Shown here piece by piece: positions 1-5,394 of a DNA stretch of 5,394 bases. A program made the translations under genes and the position numbers. This stretch comes from Deltaproteobacteria bacterium (lineage in GTDB: Bacteria > Desulfobacterota > JADFXK01), in contig JADFYC010000181.1 in NCBI GenBank assembly GCA_015233295.1, forward strand, positions 1 through 5,394, written 5' to 3'. Each line of letters opens with the position of its first letter. Position 1 is the first letter of the stretch. Under the pieces are notes generated by a model. That model saw only the letters and a list, made by a program, of their open reading frames with translations. It searched no databases and was not told where the DNA came from.

Positions 1-938
1 TCACTTAACTGCACGGAAGATTGTTGCGTCCCATTGACCAGTTCGATGATCCATTCCTCCAAAGCCACGGGGTTGACGAACTTTAACATGGCCGAACCAG
101 CCCGAGGATGCCCGCCGCCGCCCATGCTGCGCATGATTGAGCCGATGTTGAGTCCATCCACCGCGCTGCGACCAATAACCATAGTCCGGTCTCTCTTTGT
201 CTCGGTGAAAATGCCGAACGCAGCGTCCACGTTCATAATATCCCGGAACATATCCACCACCATAGACAGGCCCGGAGTATGTCCCTCGACACTTATCCGG
301 TTCAAGCTGATATGGAATCCGTTGAGACTTAATCGCTTAGCACTCTTGAGCATTTCGAATAACACGTCTTTATGCCGGGGACCATACGTGGGCCGGAGAA
401 ATCGCCTGATAACGCCTAAGTCCGCCTTCTGTTCCAGCAGATATCCCACCGCCGTGGCATCTTTGGAGGTAGTGGATGGGAAGGTCAGGTTTCCCGTATC
501 CTCATAAATTCCAGCCATGAATAGGGTGGCGTGAATAGGTGAAAGTTGAATCCCCACATCTTTCATCTTCAAGGCCAGTAAGGTGGTGGCGGCCCCCGTC
601 GGCTCATAAATCACCCGGTTGGCCCGAATATCCGGACTATCAGGATGATGGTCCCACATATGTATGTCTAGCCCTGGGATCCTTTGGAGTTGGTCGGCGC
701 CGTCTATCCGAGCCCAGTTATTGGCATCGACCACGATCAACTTAGTAACAGCAGCCAAATCAATTTCGTCAACGTGGTGAACAGTAAGTAGATTCTTGTG
801 AATGGACAAGAACGCGGAGGCATTGACATTGACGTTTTTGGGCAGCACCGGAACCACCCCGGAATAGAGAACCGCCGCGGCAAAAAGAGAAGCGATGGCA
901 TCAAAGTCGGCATTTTTGTGGGTTACGGCGATCTCCAT
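1..938 (-). CDS. DHH/DHHA1-family phosphoesterase, 3' part beyond window (probably N-terminus of a DHH-CBS-poly(A) polymerase fusion)
   Basis: The frame from ATG at 938 stays open for 312 codons to the left edge, so the C-terminus is missing. The DHH catalytic domain shows its motifs in order: NADFDA (residues 9-14, metal-binding D11 and D13), VVDAN (D71), WDHHP (D96-H97-H98) and YEDTGNLTF (D147). A DHHA1 substrate-binding domain follows, with GGGGHPRA at 273-280. Family knowledge: these are Mn-dependent phosphoesterases acting on short oligonucleotides, pAp or similar phosphodiesters in the cytoplasm. The YEDTGNLTF signature and the tail QQSSVQLS after DHHA1 resemble the large Desulfobacterota proteins in which DHH-DHHA1 is followed by two CBS domains and a tRNA nucleotidyltransferase/poly(A) polymerase. 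That continuation is inference, and a stand-alone enzyme of about 320 residues is the alternative. The start is supported by AGGAAAGG 4 nt upstream and by the family's usual N-terminus. It lies 56 nt after the Uma2 gene. Confidence 0.9.
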   Translation of the reverse strand, partial: MEIAVTHKNADFDAIASLFAAAVLYSGVVPVLPKNVNVNASAFLSIHKNLLTVHHVDEIDLAAVTKLIVVDANNWARIDGADQLQRIPGLDIHMWDHHPDSPDIRANRVIYEPTGAATTLLALKMKDVGIQLSPIHATLFMAGIYEDTGNLTFPSTTSKDATAVGYLLEQKADLGVIRRFLRPTYGPRHKDVLFEMLKSAKRLSLNGFHISLNRISVEGHTPGLSMVVDMFRDIMNVDAAFGIFTETKRDRTMVIGRSAVDGLNIGSIMRSMGGGGHPRAGSAMLKFVNPVALEEWIIELVNGTQQSSVQLS

Positions 939-994
939 GTGTCCTTTCCTCTTCTGACCCCAGATGGCCTGCCGGGCCAGGATTAAATGAAACA

Positions 995-1639
995 TCAGGG
1001 GCCAACCAGGGTCTCCCGGTCAAAGTCCCATGGATAGGTTTGATCAAAAAAACAATGAATTGCCATTTGACCAGGGGACCAAATCCAAAGATGAGCCAAA
1101 TTGAACTCAACCTGGTGAAAAGGTTCCCCCCGGACGATCTGGTCTTGACTGTAAGTTTCCAGGAGAACCCATCTACCCGAGTCGAGCTTATAAACCTCCA
1201 GGGTCTTGGTGATTGGATCTACCAGCCAGAGGTGCGGAATGCCAAATTCAGCGTAAATGGGCATCTTCCGAACTCGATCGGTCCGCTCCGTGCCGGAAGA
1301 CAAGATTTCGCATACCCAGTCGGGCGGCACCTCAAACCAGTAGTCTTCTATGGGGCCGGGCATCCTTTCTCTTCGCCACCCGGCCAAATCAGGAACCAGA
1401 ACATGATCGCCAAAATGTAATTCCGGTTCCACCAGAAACCACCAGCCGCCCGGCCCTCCTCCTTCGCCCAAATCAAAAGGCCCGACGACTTTAGCCCCTA
1501 AGATCGTAGAGGTTCTAAGATGTTTTCGCCTGGGCCGGGGCGTAGCTATCAACTCACCATTTATGATTTCCCCGATCATGTTTTCAGGGACACCATACAA
1601 ATCATCATAAACGGCGCGTCGTTCGACTGGTGACGACAT
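995..1639 (-). CDS. Uma2 family (DUF820) PD-(D/E)XK nuclease-fold protein
   Basis: This 214-residue protein has the full Uma2 pattern: MSSPVERR at the start, VPENMIGEIINGELIATPRP (18-37), EPEL (71-74), VPDLAGWRRERMP (82-94, with D84), PPDWVCEILSSGTERTDR (105-122, with E111), then K125, Y129, GIPHLWLVDP (133-142) and a C-terminal EPFHQVEFNLAHLW. The acidic residues E71, D84 and E111 and K125 fit the restriction-endonuclease-like active site assigned to the family. The family is abundant in cyanobacteria and Desulfobacterota, and its biological role is largely unknown. I chose ATG at 1639 because AGGGG lies 7 nt upstream and relatives start at this MSSP; a TTG at 1675 would add 12 residues of unconserved sequence. 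About 29 residues follow the usual LW ending, somewhat longer than typical. The gene sits 38 nt behind the receiver-PAS gene, in an apparent operon with unrelated genes, which suits a family often found as scattered single copies. Confidence 0.9.
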   Translation of the reverse strand: MSSPVERRAVYDDLYGVPENMIGEIINGELIATPRPRRKHLRTSTILGAKVVGPFDLGEGGGPGGWWFLVEPELHFGDHVLVPDLAGWRRERMPGPIEDYWFEVPPDWVCEILSSGTERTDRVRKMPIYAEFGIPHLWLVDPITKTLEVYKLDSGRWVLLETYSQDQIVRGEPFHQVEFNLAHLWIWSPGQMAIHCFFDQTYPWDFDRETLVGP

Positions 1640-1677
1640 ATCAATGCCCCTAACGTGCTGCGAGTCGGCCCCCAAGT

Positions 1678-2721
1678 CTACTCGGTTTTGGCCTGTTCGG
1701 TGCGTTTGCCCTTATAGAACTGTGGATATAGCTTTTGAGCGCATTCGGGACAGACGCCATGAGTAAATACCACATCGGAATGTTCCGCCAGGAAGCTTTC
1801 CAACTGATTCCAGTAGCCCTTGTCGTCCCGAATTTTCTTGCACGAAGAACAAATAGGCAACAGACCGCTCAAAGTCTTAACCTCGGCCAGGGCCCGCTGC
1901 AACTGGATAATAAGTTGTTCTCTCTCTTCTTCCGCCTGTTTTCGCTCCGCGATGTCCCTGGACACGGCCTGAAATTCTACAAAGTGGCCGTGGTCGTCGA
2001 AGATGGCCCGATCTATCCGGGCAAACCAGCGGGCCTCCCCGGTTGACGTCACAGCCCGATACTCGGCCTTGATGGTCTGGTCATCATAGGATAATGATTC
2101 TATGTTCCTTTTCAATTCCTCGTGATCATCCGGATACGTCAGGATCAAAACGCTTTGTCCGATTAAGTTTTCTCGACTCTTCCCGAAAAAACGGCAGGAG
2201 GCTTCATTGACAAAAGTCAGATTCAAAGCCGGGTCGAAACGGCAGATTAACTCGGTCTGGTCTTCAACGATAGCCCGATATAGGGCTTCACTCTTAAGAA
2301 GGGCTTCCTCGGCCCGGCGTTTCTGATGAAGCAACAATCGCCGTTGACTGGCCTGTTCGATAACCGAAGGGAGCAGCTCCAGGTATCTTCCTTCTATATC
2401 TTTGACCATGTAGTCATCCGCTCCCAATTTCATGGCTTCAACGGCTAGCCGCTCGTCGCCCGTCCCGGTGATCATCACGGTCGGGGGCAGCTCACCCTGA
2501 GACGCCAGGATGCGGATGACTTCGATCCCATCGTAGCCGGGCATCTTCTGATCCACCGCCACAGCGTCATAGGAGATCTTTTCAAACATCTCCAGCCCCT
2601 TTTTGCCGTCACTGGCGATATCCACTTGATACCCGGCTCTTTCCAGCCTCTTCTTGACCAGACGCGCCAATCCTTCATTGTCCTCCATGTAGAGAACTTT
2701 GATTGGTTCTGGTTCCGGCAT
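1678..2721 (-). CDS. Response regulator with receiver, PAS and C-terminal Cys4 module, no DNA-binding or kinase output
   Basis: The protein has 347 residues. A receiver domain (about 7-125) carries the acidic pair E13-D14, phosphoacceptor D57 (VDQKMPGYDG), T85 and K107, so it should accept phosphate from a partner histidine kinase, which is not encoded here. A helical linker rich in charged residues (about 125-145) leads into a PAS domain (about 142-262) ending RDIAERKQ, a typical PAS-PAC boundary. A short coiled coil (about 262-287) then joins a C-terminal segment with LPICSSCKKIRDDKGYW and CPEC; the pairs C291/C294 and C324/C327 look like a zinc or other metal site. There is no H-box, ATPase, GGDEF, EAL, HD or helix-turn-helix domain, so output is probably through protein contact. 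This Cys4 tail recurs in Desulfobacterota PAS and receiver proteins, but I know of no assigned function. The ATG start has GGAGGG 8 nt upstream. It lies 42 nt after the Fe-S scaffold gene, suggesting co-expression. Confidence 0.93.
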   Translation of the reverse strand: MPEPEPIKVLYMEDNEGLARLVKKRLERAGYQVDIASDGKKGLEMFEKISYDAVAVDQKMPGYDGIEVIRILASQGELPPTVMITGTGDERLAVEAMKLGADDYMVKDIEGRYLELLPSVIEQASQRRLLLHQKRRAEEALLKSEALYRAIVEDQTELICRFDPALNLTFVNEASCRFFGKSRENLIGQSVLILTYPDDHEELKRNIESLSYDDQTIKAEYRAVTSTGEARWFARIDRAIFDDHGHFVEFQAVSRDIAERKQAEEEREQLIIQLQRALAEVKTLSGLLPICSSCKKIRDDKGYWNQLESFLAEHSDVVFTHGVCPECAQKLYPQFYKGKRTEQAKTE

Positions 2722-2763
2722 CAGTCTTACCCTCCCTATTAGATCGCTGAAGCCACGCTTTCG

Positions 2764-3222
2764 TCAACGCTTTCGGTATTGATTCTTCCACGGCGCCCGT
2801 TTACTCTCCAGGTAATCCTTAAGGGCCAGGTGCAAGGTCGCCGCCGCCAATTCCGCACAATGGAGGTAGTCATTTGACAATCCCCCCAGCTCCCGGCTGA
2901 TATCGCCAGAGTTTATCCTAAGGGCCTGTTGCCACTGCATCCCGCTAGCCAGTTCGGTGACGGCGCTTCCGCAGGCAATGGTGTAAGCACATCCATCAGT
3001 CATGAACGCAATGTCCGTGATGACATCATCCTTGATGACCAGGGATATCTCCATGGAATCCCCACAGCCGTCTTCGGGCGCGCCGAAACCGTCGGGATGA
3101 GGAAGAATGCCGACATTCCGGGGTGTCATGACGTGTGACATAAATTGTTCGGAATAGCTGTCCGGAGCCCGGCGATGTCGGCAGGCCAGAGTCTCAGGTA
3201 TTAGGCCAAGATTATCGGTCAT
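2764..3222 (-). CDS. IscU/NifU N-terminal-type iron-sulfur cluster assembly scaffold protein
   Basis: This 152-residue protein is a U-type scaffold on which [2Fe-2S] or [4Fe-4S] clusters are built from cysteine-desulfurase sulfur and passed to apoproteins. The three ligand cysteines and the conserved aspartate are all present: GCGDSM (C53, D55), TDGCAYTIACGS (C78) and LHCAELA (H121, C122). TPRNVGIL (33-40) is the usual N-terminal signature. C84 is an extra cysteine seen in the NifU-like, non-Isc branch. The LPPVK motif that binds the HscA chaperone is replaced by LGGLSNDYLHC, so HscA-dependent transfer is unlikely. No desulfurase, ferredoxin, hscBA or Nfu domain lies beside it, so its sulfur donor must be encoded elsewhere. 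About 20 residues precede the YSEQF motif. ATG at 3222 is chosen because GAGGG stands 7 nt upstream; a TTG at 3252 would add 10 unconserved residues. The gene starts the group of four closely spaced minus-strand genes. Confidence 0.93.
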   Translation of the reverse strand: MTDNLGLIPETLACRHRRAPDSYSEQFMSHVMTPRNVGILPHPDGFGAPEDGCGDSMEISLVIKDDVITDIAFMTDGCAYTIACGSAVTELASGMQWQQALRINSGDISRELGGLSNDYLHCAELAAATLHLALKDYLESKRAPWKNQYRKR

Positions 3223-3263
3223 CTTTTGTCCCTCTTGACAAAATCTCCTCAAACCGAGCCCCG

Positions 3264-3417
3264 CCGTCCAGAGCCGATAACGTAGTCATTTCGAGGAGAC
3301 AAATCGGTACCTCCGCCGGAGGCGCCTCAACAAATCCGTCCATTACTACTTCTGTTAAATGCCGTCCATACACTGAAGGTCAAGACCAGGAACCGTATTG
3401 GATTGGGTGGCCGTCCA
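3264..3417 (-). repeat. Four spaced copies of TGGACGG upstream of the Fe-S scaffold gene
   Basis: Read on the minus strand, TGGACGG occurs at 3417-3411 (inside the end of the formyltransferase gene, in the codons for LDG), 3368-3362, 3342-3336 and 3270-3264. The middle two share a longer match, ATGGACGG followed by ATTT after zero or one base. Start-to-start distances are 49, 26 and 72 nt. I noticed no other copy in the window. They could be binding sites for a regulator of the downstream scaffold and signalling genes, or chance in GC-rich sequence. Confidence 0.35.
3306..3326 (-). other. Hairpin between formyltransferase and Fe-S scaffold genes
   Basis: CCTCC (3310-3314) and GGAGG (3318-3322) form a 5-bp stem around a GCC loop, and outer GG/CC pairs could extend it across a mismatch. 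It lies about 54 nt after the formyltransferase stop. No T-run follows on the minus strand, so it is not a typical intrinsic terminator; it could stabilise or process the transcript. A second inverted pair, TCTCCTC (3244-3250) and GAGGAGA (3293-3299), lies closer to the scaffold gene. Confidence 0.35.
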
Positions 3418-4177
3418 GGTATGACTGCCCTTGCTCATCTAAACCGAATCTACCCTCGGAGATAAACCAGATGGTTTTGGGAAAAATATCCCAATCACCG
3501 ACGTCCTTCAACATCTCCTGGTGTCGCCCGGCGACTCGGGCCAATTTAACCAGGTCCATCCGGAGCTTATCCAGTGGTTCAGGAAGGGTCACGGGCAAGG
3601 GGTCGGATAACATCAACAGAGGACCGGAATCCACGCCATCGTCGATCCAAATAGTAGATGCTCTCAGTTCGGTCCGACCAGCCGCAATGGCATCAAACAC
3701 CGCATCATCCCCTACAAATCTTCTCGTCCCATCTTCATTAGTTATGGACAGGTCCGCGGGATGCACATTGACGCATCTGGGCAAGGTTATATAGCTCATG
3801 TATCCCCCCAAAGCGATCAAGTCAATCTCAAATGTCGCCACCAATTTGGCGGCCAGACTGTCATATTCTCTTCGGGCTTGCTTCCCTTCGGGGGTGGTTG
3901 CCGTCCGCCTCTGGCCACGACGCTGATAGAATTTCCGAATATCATAGCTATGGTACGGAATTCCGGCCTCATAAGCGATCCTTTCACCTTGACTCTTACC
4001 GTCGCTTCGATCACTAAAAATGAAAACCACCTCAAAAGGTGAACCTTCCGGCCGCAAGTGCAGGGAATGTTCTAGTTCGATGAGCTTCTTGATATTACTT
4101 CCCGAACCAGACATGAATCCAGCCACGCGCATAGGTCGTCCGGCCTTCTTTGGATCAAAAATAGGCGTAATTTTCAT
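3380..4177 (-). CDS. PurN-like formyltransferase family protein (divergent, extended)
   Basis: The 265-residue protein belongs to the formyltetrahydrofolate-dependent formyltransferase fold. It shows a phosphate-binding loop GFMSGSGSN (20-28) as in GAR transformylase, a strand VVFIFSDRSDG (50-60), the catalytic N137 and H139 in VNVHPADLS, and D183 in DDGVDSGP. By family logic it would pass a formyl group from 10-formyl-THF to an amine, with glycinamide ribonucleotide (purine synthesis) the first guess. It differs from standard PurN of about 190-215 residues: it has a basic insertion near 83-106, isoleucine (I176) where E. coli PurN has His137, ADLS after HP, and a C-terminal extension of about 35 residues ending FGLDEQGQSYLDGHPIQYGSWS at roughly 244-265. 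It may therefore be a specialised paralogue with another acceptor. The ATG start has AGGGA about 9 nt upstream and is the first gene behind the divergent promoter region. A 157-nt gap separates it from the Fe-S scaffold gene. Confidence 0.82.
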   Translation of the reverse strand: MKITPIFDPKKAGRPMRVAGFMSGSGSNIKKLIELEHSLHLRPEGSPFEVVFIFSDRSDGKSQGERIAYEAGIPYHSYDIRKFYQRRGQRRTATTPEGKQARREYDSLAAKLVATFEIDLIALGGYMSYITLPRCVNVHPADLSITNEDGTRRFVGDDAVFDAIAAGRTELRASTIWIDDGVDSGPLLMLSDPLPVTLPEPLDKLRMDLVKLARVAGRHQEMLKDVGDWDIFPKTIWFISEGRFGLDEQGQSYLDGHPIQYGSWS

Positions 4178-4329
4178 TAGGTTGTTCCCTGAAGAAATCG
4201 CGGGAGAGCCGGGAGCGCCATGATCGGTCCATCCCCCAAAAAGCCTCCGGCAAATTAATCTCTATGGGTCGCCGGCCGACTCTTGGCCACCTCCTGCGAT
4301 GGTTAGCCGCAATGCTTCGCCAAGCCTCA

Positions 4330-4357
4330 ATTATAACTAGCTTTTAAAAATCGGCAA
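4330..4357 (-). promoter_or_regulatory. Sigma70-like promoter for the minus-strand cluster (proximal)
   Basis: On the minus strand, TTGCCG (4357-4352, four of six consensus bases) is followed after 16 nt by a perfect TATAAT (4335-4330). Transcription would begin near 4323, leaving a leader of about 145 nt before the formyltransferase ATG at 4177. The perfect -10 box in an AT-rich stretch between two divergent genes makes this the best promoter candidate in the window. It was found by eye, with no experimental support. Confidence 0.55.
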
Positions 4358-4393
4358 GTAATTCAACATGAGAGCATCATTCAAAAGCGGCTG

Positions 4394-4422
4394 ACTATAG
4401 CTTAGGCTATCAGATAATTCAA
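4394..4422 (-). promoter_or_regulatory. Sigma70-like promoter for the minus-strand cluster (distal)
   Basis: On the minus strand, TTGAAT (4422-4417) is separated by 17 nt from TATAGT (4399-4394), which matches five of six -10 bases. It points toward the formyltransferase gene and would give a leader of roughly 210 nt. A third, overlapping possibility further upstream is TTGACC (4449-4444), 16 nt, TATTCT (4427-4422); its -35 box lies inside the palindrome at 4436-4450. Confidence 0.45.
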
Positions 4423-4435
4423 GAATAAAGACCGC

Positions 4436-4450
4436 CTTGACCTGGTCAAG
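4436..4450. promoter_or_regulatory. Perfect 7-1-7 palindrome, candidate operator
   Basis: CTTGACCTGGTCAAG has two 7-bp arms that are exact reverse complements around a single central T at 4443. A degenerate extra half-site, TCAGGTCGA at 4457-4465, matches the reverse complement of TTGACCTGG at seven of nine positions. The element lies between the divergent genes, next to and partly overlapping minus-strand promoter candidates, where a dimeric repressor or activator could act. The protein that binds it, if any, is unknown, and a small hairpin in RNA is the alternative. Confidence 0.5.
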
Positions 4451-4550
4451 TCTCAGTCAGGTCGAAATATCCGCCGCTCCGTTCCAGCTTGTAGAGGGTC
4501 CTGTTCGGGATGGATTAAGATACCGGTTCATAGCGACGCGACAATGCCGC

Positions 4551-4600
4551 TTGCATTCAAAAACGAGGTATGATATCTTTTGCGCTCAACTTTTTATAAC
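4551..4600 (+). promoter_or_regulatory. Possible rimO promoter region
   Basis: Two weak candidates overlap here. TTGCAT (4551-4556) with a 17-nt spacer and TATCTT (4574-4579) is one. TATAAC (4595-4600), five of six -10 bases but with no good -35 box, is the other. Either would give a leader of about 55-75 nt before the TTG start at 4660. Confidence 0.3.
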
Positions 4601-4645
4601 ATAGTCGTCCGAAATTGAAATCCGGAATTCGGCGTCAGATTACAG

Positions 4646-4654
4646 TAAGGTGGT
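4646..4654 (+). promoter_or_regulatory. Ribosome binding site of rimO, supporting a TTG start
   Basis: TAAGGTGGT matches eight of nine bases of the ideal TAAGGAGGT complement of the 16S rRNA tail and lies 5 nt before the TTG at 4660. The in-frame stop TAA (4654-4656) overlaps its last base, so TTG is the only start that keeps the conserved N-terminus. Confidence 0.85.
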
Positions 4655-4659
4655 AACAC

Positions 4660-5394
4660 TTGGGGAAAAAAGTTTATCTGGTCAGTTTAGGGTGCCCCAA
4701 AAACCTGGTGGACAGCCAGGTGATTCTTGGTGGGCTGGTCCTTCAAGGTTATGACATCTGCGAAGAAGCTGGTGAAGCAGACCTGATCATAGTCAATACT
4801 TGCGCCTTCGTTCAGGAGGCGGTGGAGGAAGGCCTGGAGACCATCCTTGACCTGGCGGCGCTCAAAACGCGAGGCCGACTCCAACGGCTGGTCGTGACCG
4901 GATGTCTCCCCCAGCGATATGGTAAGAAACTTCTAACACAGCTACCCGAAGTAGACTTGTTCCTGGGCGCGGATGGATGCCGGGACTTGTCCACGCAACT
5001 TGATGACCTGACGACTCGGCTGGTGATAGCCCGACCATCTTTTCTAATGGATGAGAACACCCCCCGTCTCATCACCTTTCCCACTCACACCGCGTACGTA
5101 AAGATTTCTGATGGCTGCGATCATCATTGCACTTTTTGCATTATTCCCAGACTCCGCGGGAGACTCCGCAGCCGGCCGCCGGAATCCATTCTTGGTGAAG
5201 TCGCCCAGTTGGCCGGGTCGGGGGTCAAAGAAATAATTCTAATCGCCCAGGACACCACAGCTTATGGCCGTGATCTGCTGGCCGGTTATGATATCGCCGA
5301 CCTGTTAAAAGACTTATTGACCATTGACGGCCCAGACTGGTATCGGCTGATGTATACCAACCCGGAAGGGATCACCGACAAGCTGTTGACCATC
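4660..5394 (+). CDS. rimO: Ribosomal protein uS12 methylthiotransferase RimO, 3' part beyond window
   Basis: RimO is a radical-SAM enzyme that adds a methylthio group to the conserved aspartate of ribosomal protein S12 (Asp89 in E. coli), using two [4Fe-4S] clusters. The visible 245 residues (full length is about 440) contain the N-terminal cluster cysteines C12 (VSLGCPKNLVDS), C48 (VNTCAF) and C82 (VTGCLPQRY), and the radical-SAM motif C153-x3-C157-x2-C160 in KISDGCDHHCTFCIIPRLRG. RSRP and the RimO-typical IAQDTTAYGRDL follow. CPKNLVDS and AQDTTAYG separate it from MiaB. The start is TTG at 4660: an in-frame TAA at 4654-4656 rules out any earlier start, a strong Shine-Dalgarno stands 5 nt upstream, and later starts would remove C12. 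The TRAM domain and the stop codon are outside the window. It is transcribed divergently from the formyltransferase cluster. Confidence 0.96.
   Translation, partial: MGKKVYLVSLGCPKNLVDSQVILGGLVLQGYDICEEAGEADLIIVNTCAFVQEAVEEGLETILDLAALKTRGRLQRLVVTGCLPQRYGKKLLTQLPEVDLFLGADGCRDLSTQLDDLTTRLVIARPSFLMDENTPRLITFPTHTAYVKISDGCDHHCTFCIIPRLRGRLRSRPPESILGEVAQLAGSGVKEIILIAQDTTAYGRDLLAGYDIADLLKDLLTIDGPDWYRLMYTNPEGITDKLLTI

Larger units (their letters stand above)
4178..4659. other. Divergent intergenic region between formyltransferase and rimO
   Basis: I see no gene in these 482 nt. The part from about 4320 to 4430 is AT-rich and holds minus-strand promoter candidates. The part from 4436 to 4465 carries a palindrome and a half-site. 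The part from 4551 to 4654 holds the likely rimO promoter and ribosome binding site. A small stem ATAGC-TTAG-GCTAT lies at 4397-4410, and CCGAA (4609-4613) can pair with TTCGG (4628-4632) in the rimO leader. The stretch 4178-4320 shows no recognisable RNA gene or riboswitch. Confidence 0.7.

Noticed and set aside
34..507. 157-codon open frame on the plus strand
   Set aside because: It lies antisense to the DHH gene, whose motifs are clear on the minus strand. Its translation is rich in Pro, Ser and Arg, has no recognisable domain, and looks like a shadow frame.
1040..1420. Plus-strand open frame of 126 codons opposite the Uma2 gene
   Set aside because: The opposite strand encodes a full Uma2 protein. 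This frame shows no family motif and no plausible ribosome site.
1640..1675. TTG start for Uma2 extending it by 12 residues
   Set aside because: It would begin 2 nt after the preceding stop codon, and ATG at 1639 has a better ribosome site and the family's usual first residues.
3223..3252. TTG start for the Fe-S scaffold extending it by 10 residues
   Set aside because: ATG at 3222 has GAGGG at 7 nt, and the extra residues match nothing known in the family.
3306..3326. Hairpin as an intrinsic terminator after the formyltransferase
   Set aside because: The stem is only 5 bp without the mismatch and no T-run follows on the transcribed strand.
4178..4323. Riboswitch or small RNA in the formyltransferase leader
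   Set aside because: The leader is long enough, but I could not recognise any conserved riboswitch core or a convincing extended fold.
4264..4347. 27-codon ATG frame in the divergent intergenic region
   Set aside because: It has no Shine-Dalgarno, overlaps the promoter elements and has no recognisable sequence features.

Overview
The window looks like chromosomal DNA of an anaerobic-type bacterium, most likely a member of the Desulfobacterota (former Deltaproteobacteria). This is inferred from the mix of families and their sequence flavour: a DHH/DHHA1 phosphoesterase of the type often fused to CBS and poly(A)-polymerase domains, a Uma2 protein starting MSSP.ERR, a receiver-PAS protein ending in a Cys4 module with the motif CSSCKKIRDDKGYW, and RimO. 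No species can be named from the sequence alone. Coding density is high, and I see no rRNA, tRNA, CRISPR array or insertion sequence.

Layout. Five genes lie on the minus strand, read from right to left: a PurN-like formyltransferase (4177-3380), an IscU/NifU-type Fe-S scaffold (3222-2764), a receiver-PAS-Cys4 signalling protein (2721-1678), a Uma2-family nuclease-fold protein (1639-995) and a DHH phosphoesterase (938 to beyond base 1, partial). The last four are separated by only 38 to 56 nt and each has its own Shine-Dalgarno sequence, so they probably form one transcription unit. The formyltransferase is separated from them by 157 nt containing repeated TGGACGG motifs and a hairpin. On the plus strand, rimO starts at a TTG codon at 4660 and runs off the right edge.

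The 482-nt divergent intergenic region (4178-4659) is the main regulatory region. It holds two good sigma70-like promoters facing the minus-strand cluster (one with a perfect TATAAT), a perfect 7-1-7 palindrome CTTGACCTGGTCAAG, and weaker promoter candidates for rimO.

How the genes fit together. No single pathway joins them. Fe-S and thiol/metal chemistry recurs: the scaffold builds clusters, RimO carries two [4Fe-4S] clusters, and the signalling protein has a Cys4 tail. The DHH protein and RimO concern RNA or ribosome maturation. A regulatory link between the scaffold and the signalling protein is possible but is inference only. I found no convincing evidence of a new multi-gene system. The items most worth a second look are the output-less signalling protein next to the scaffold, the divergent PurN-like enzyme, and the repeats and palindrome in the two intergenic regions.
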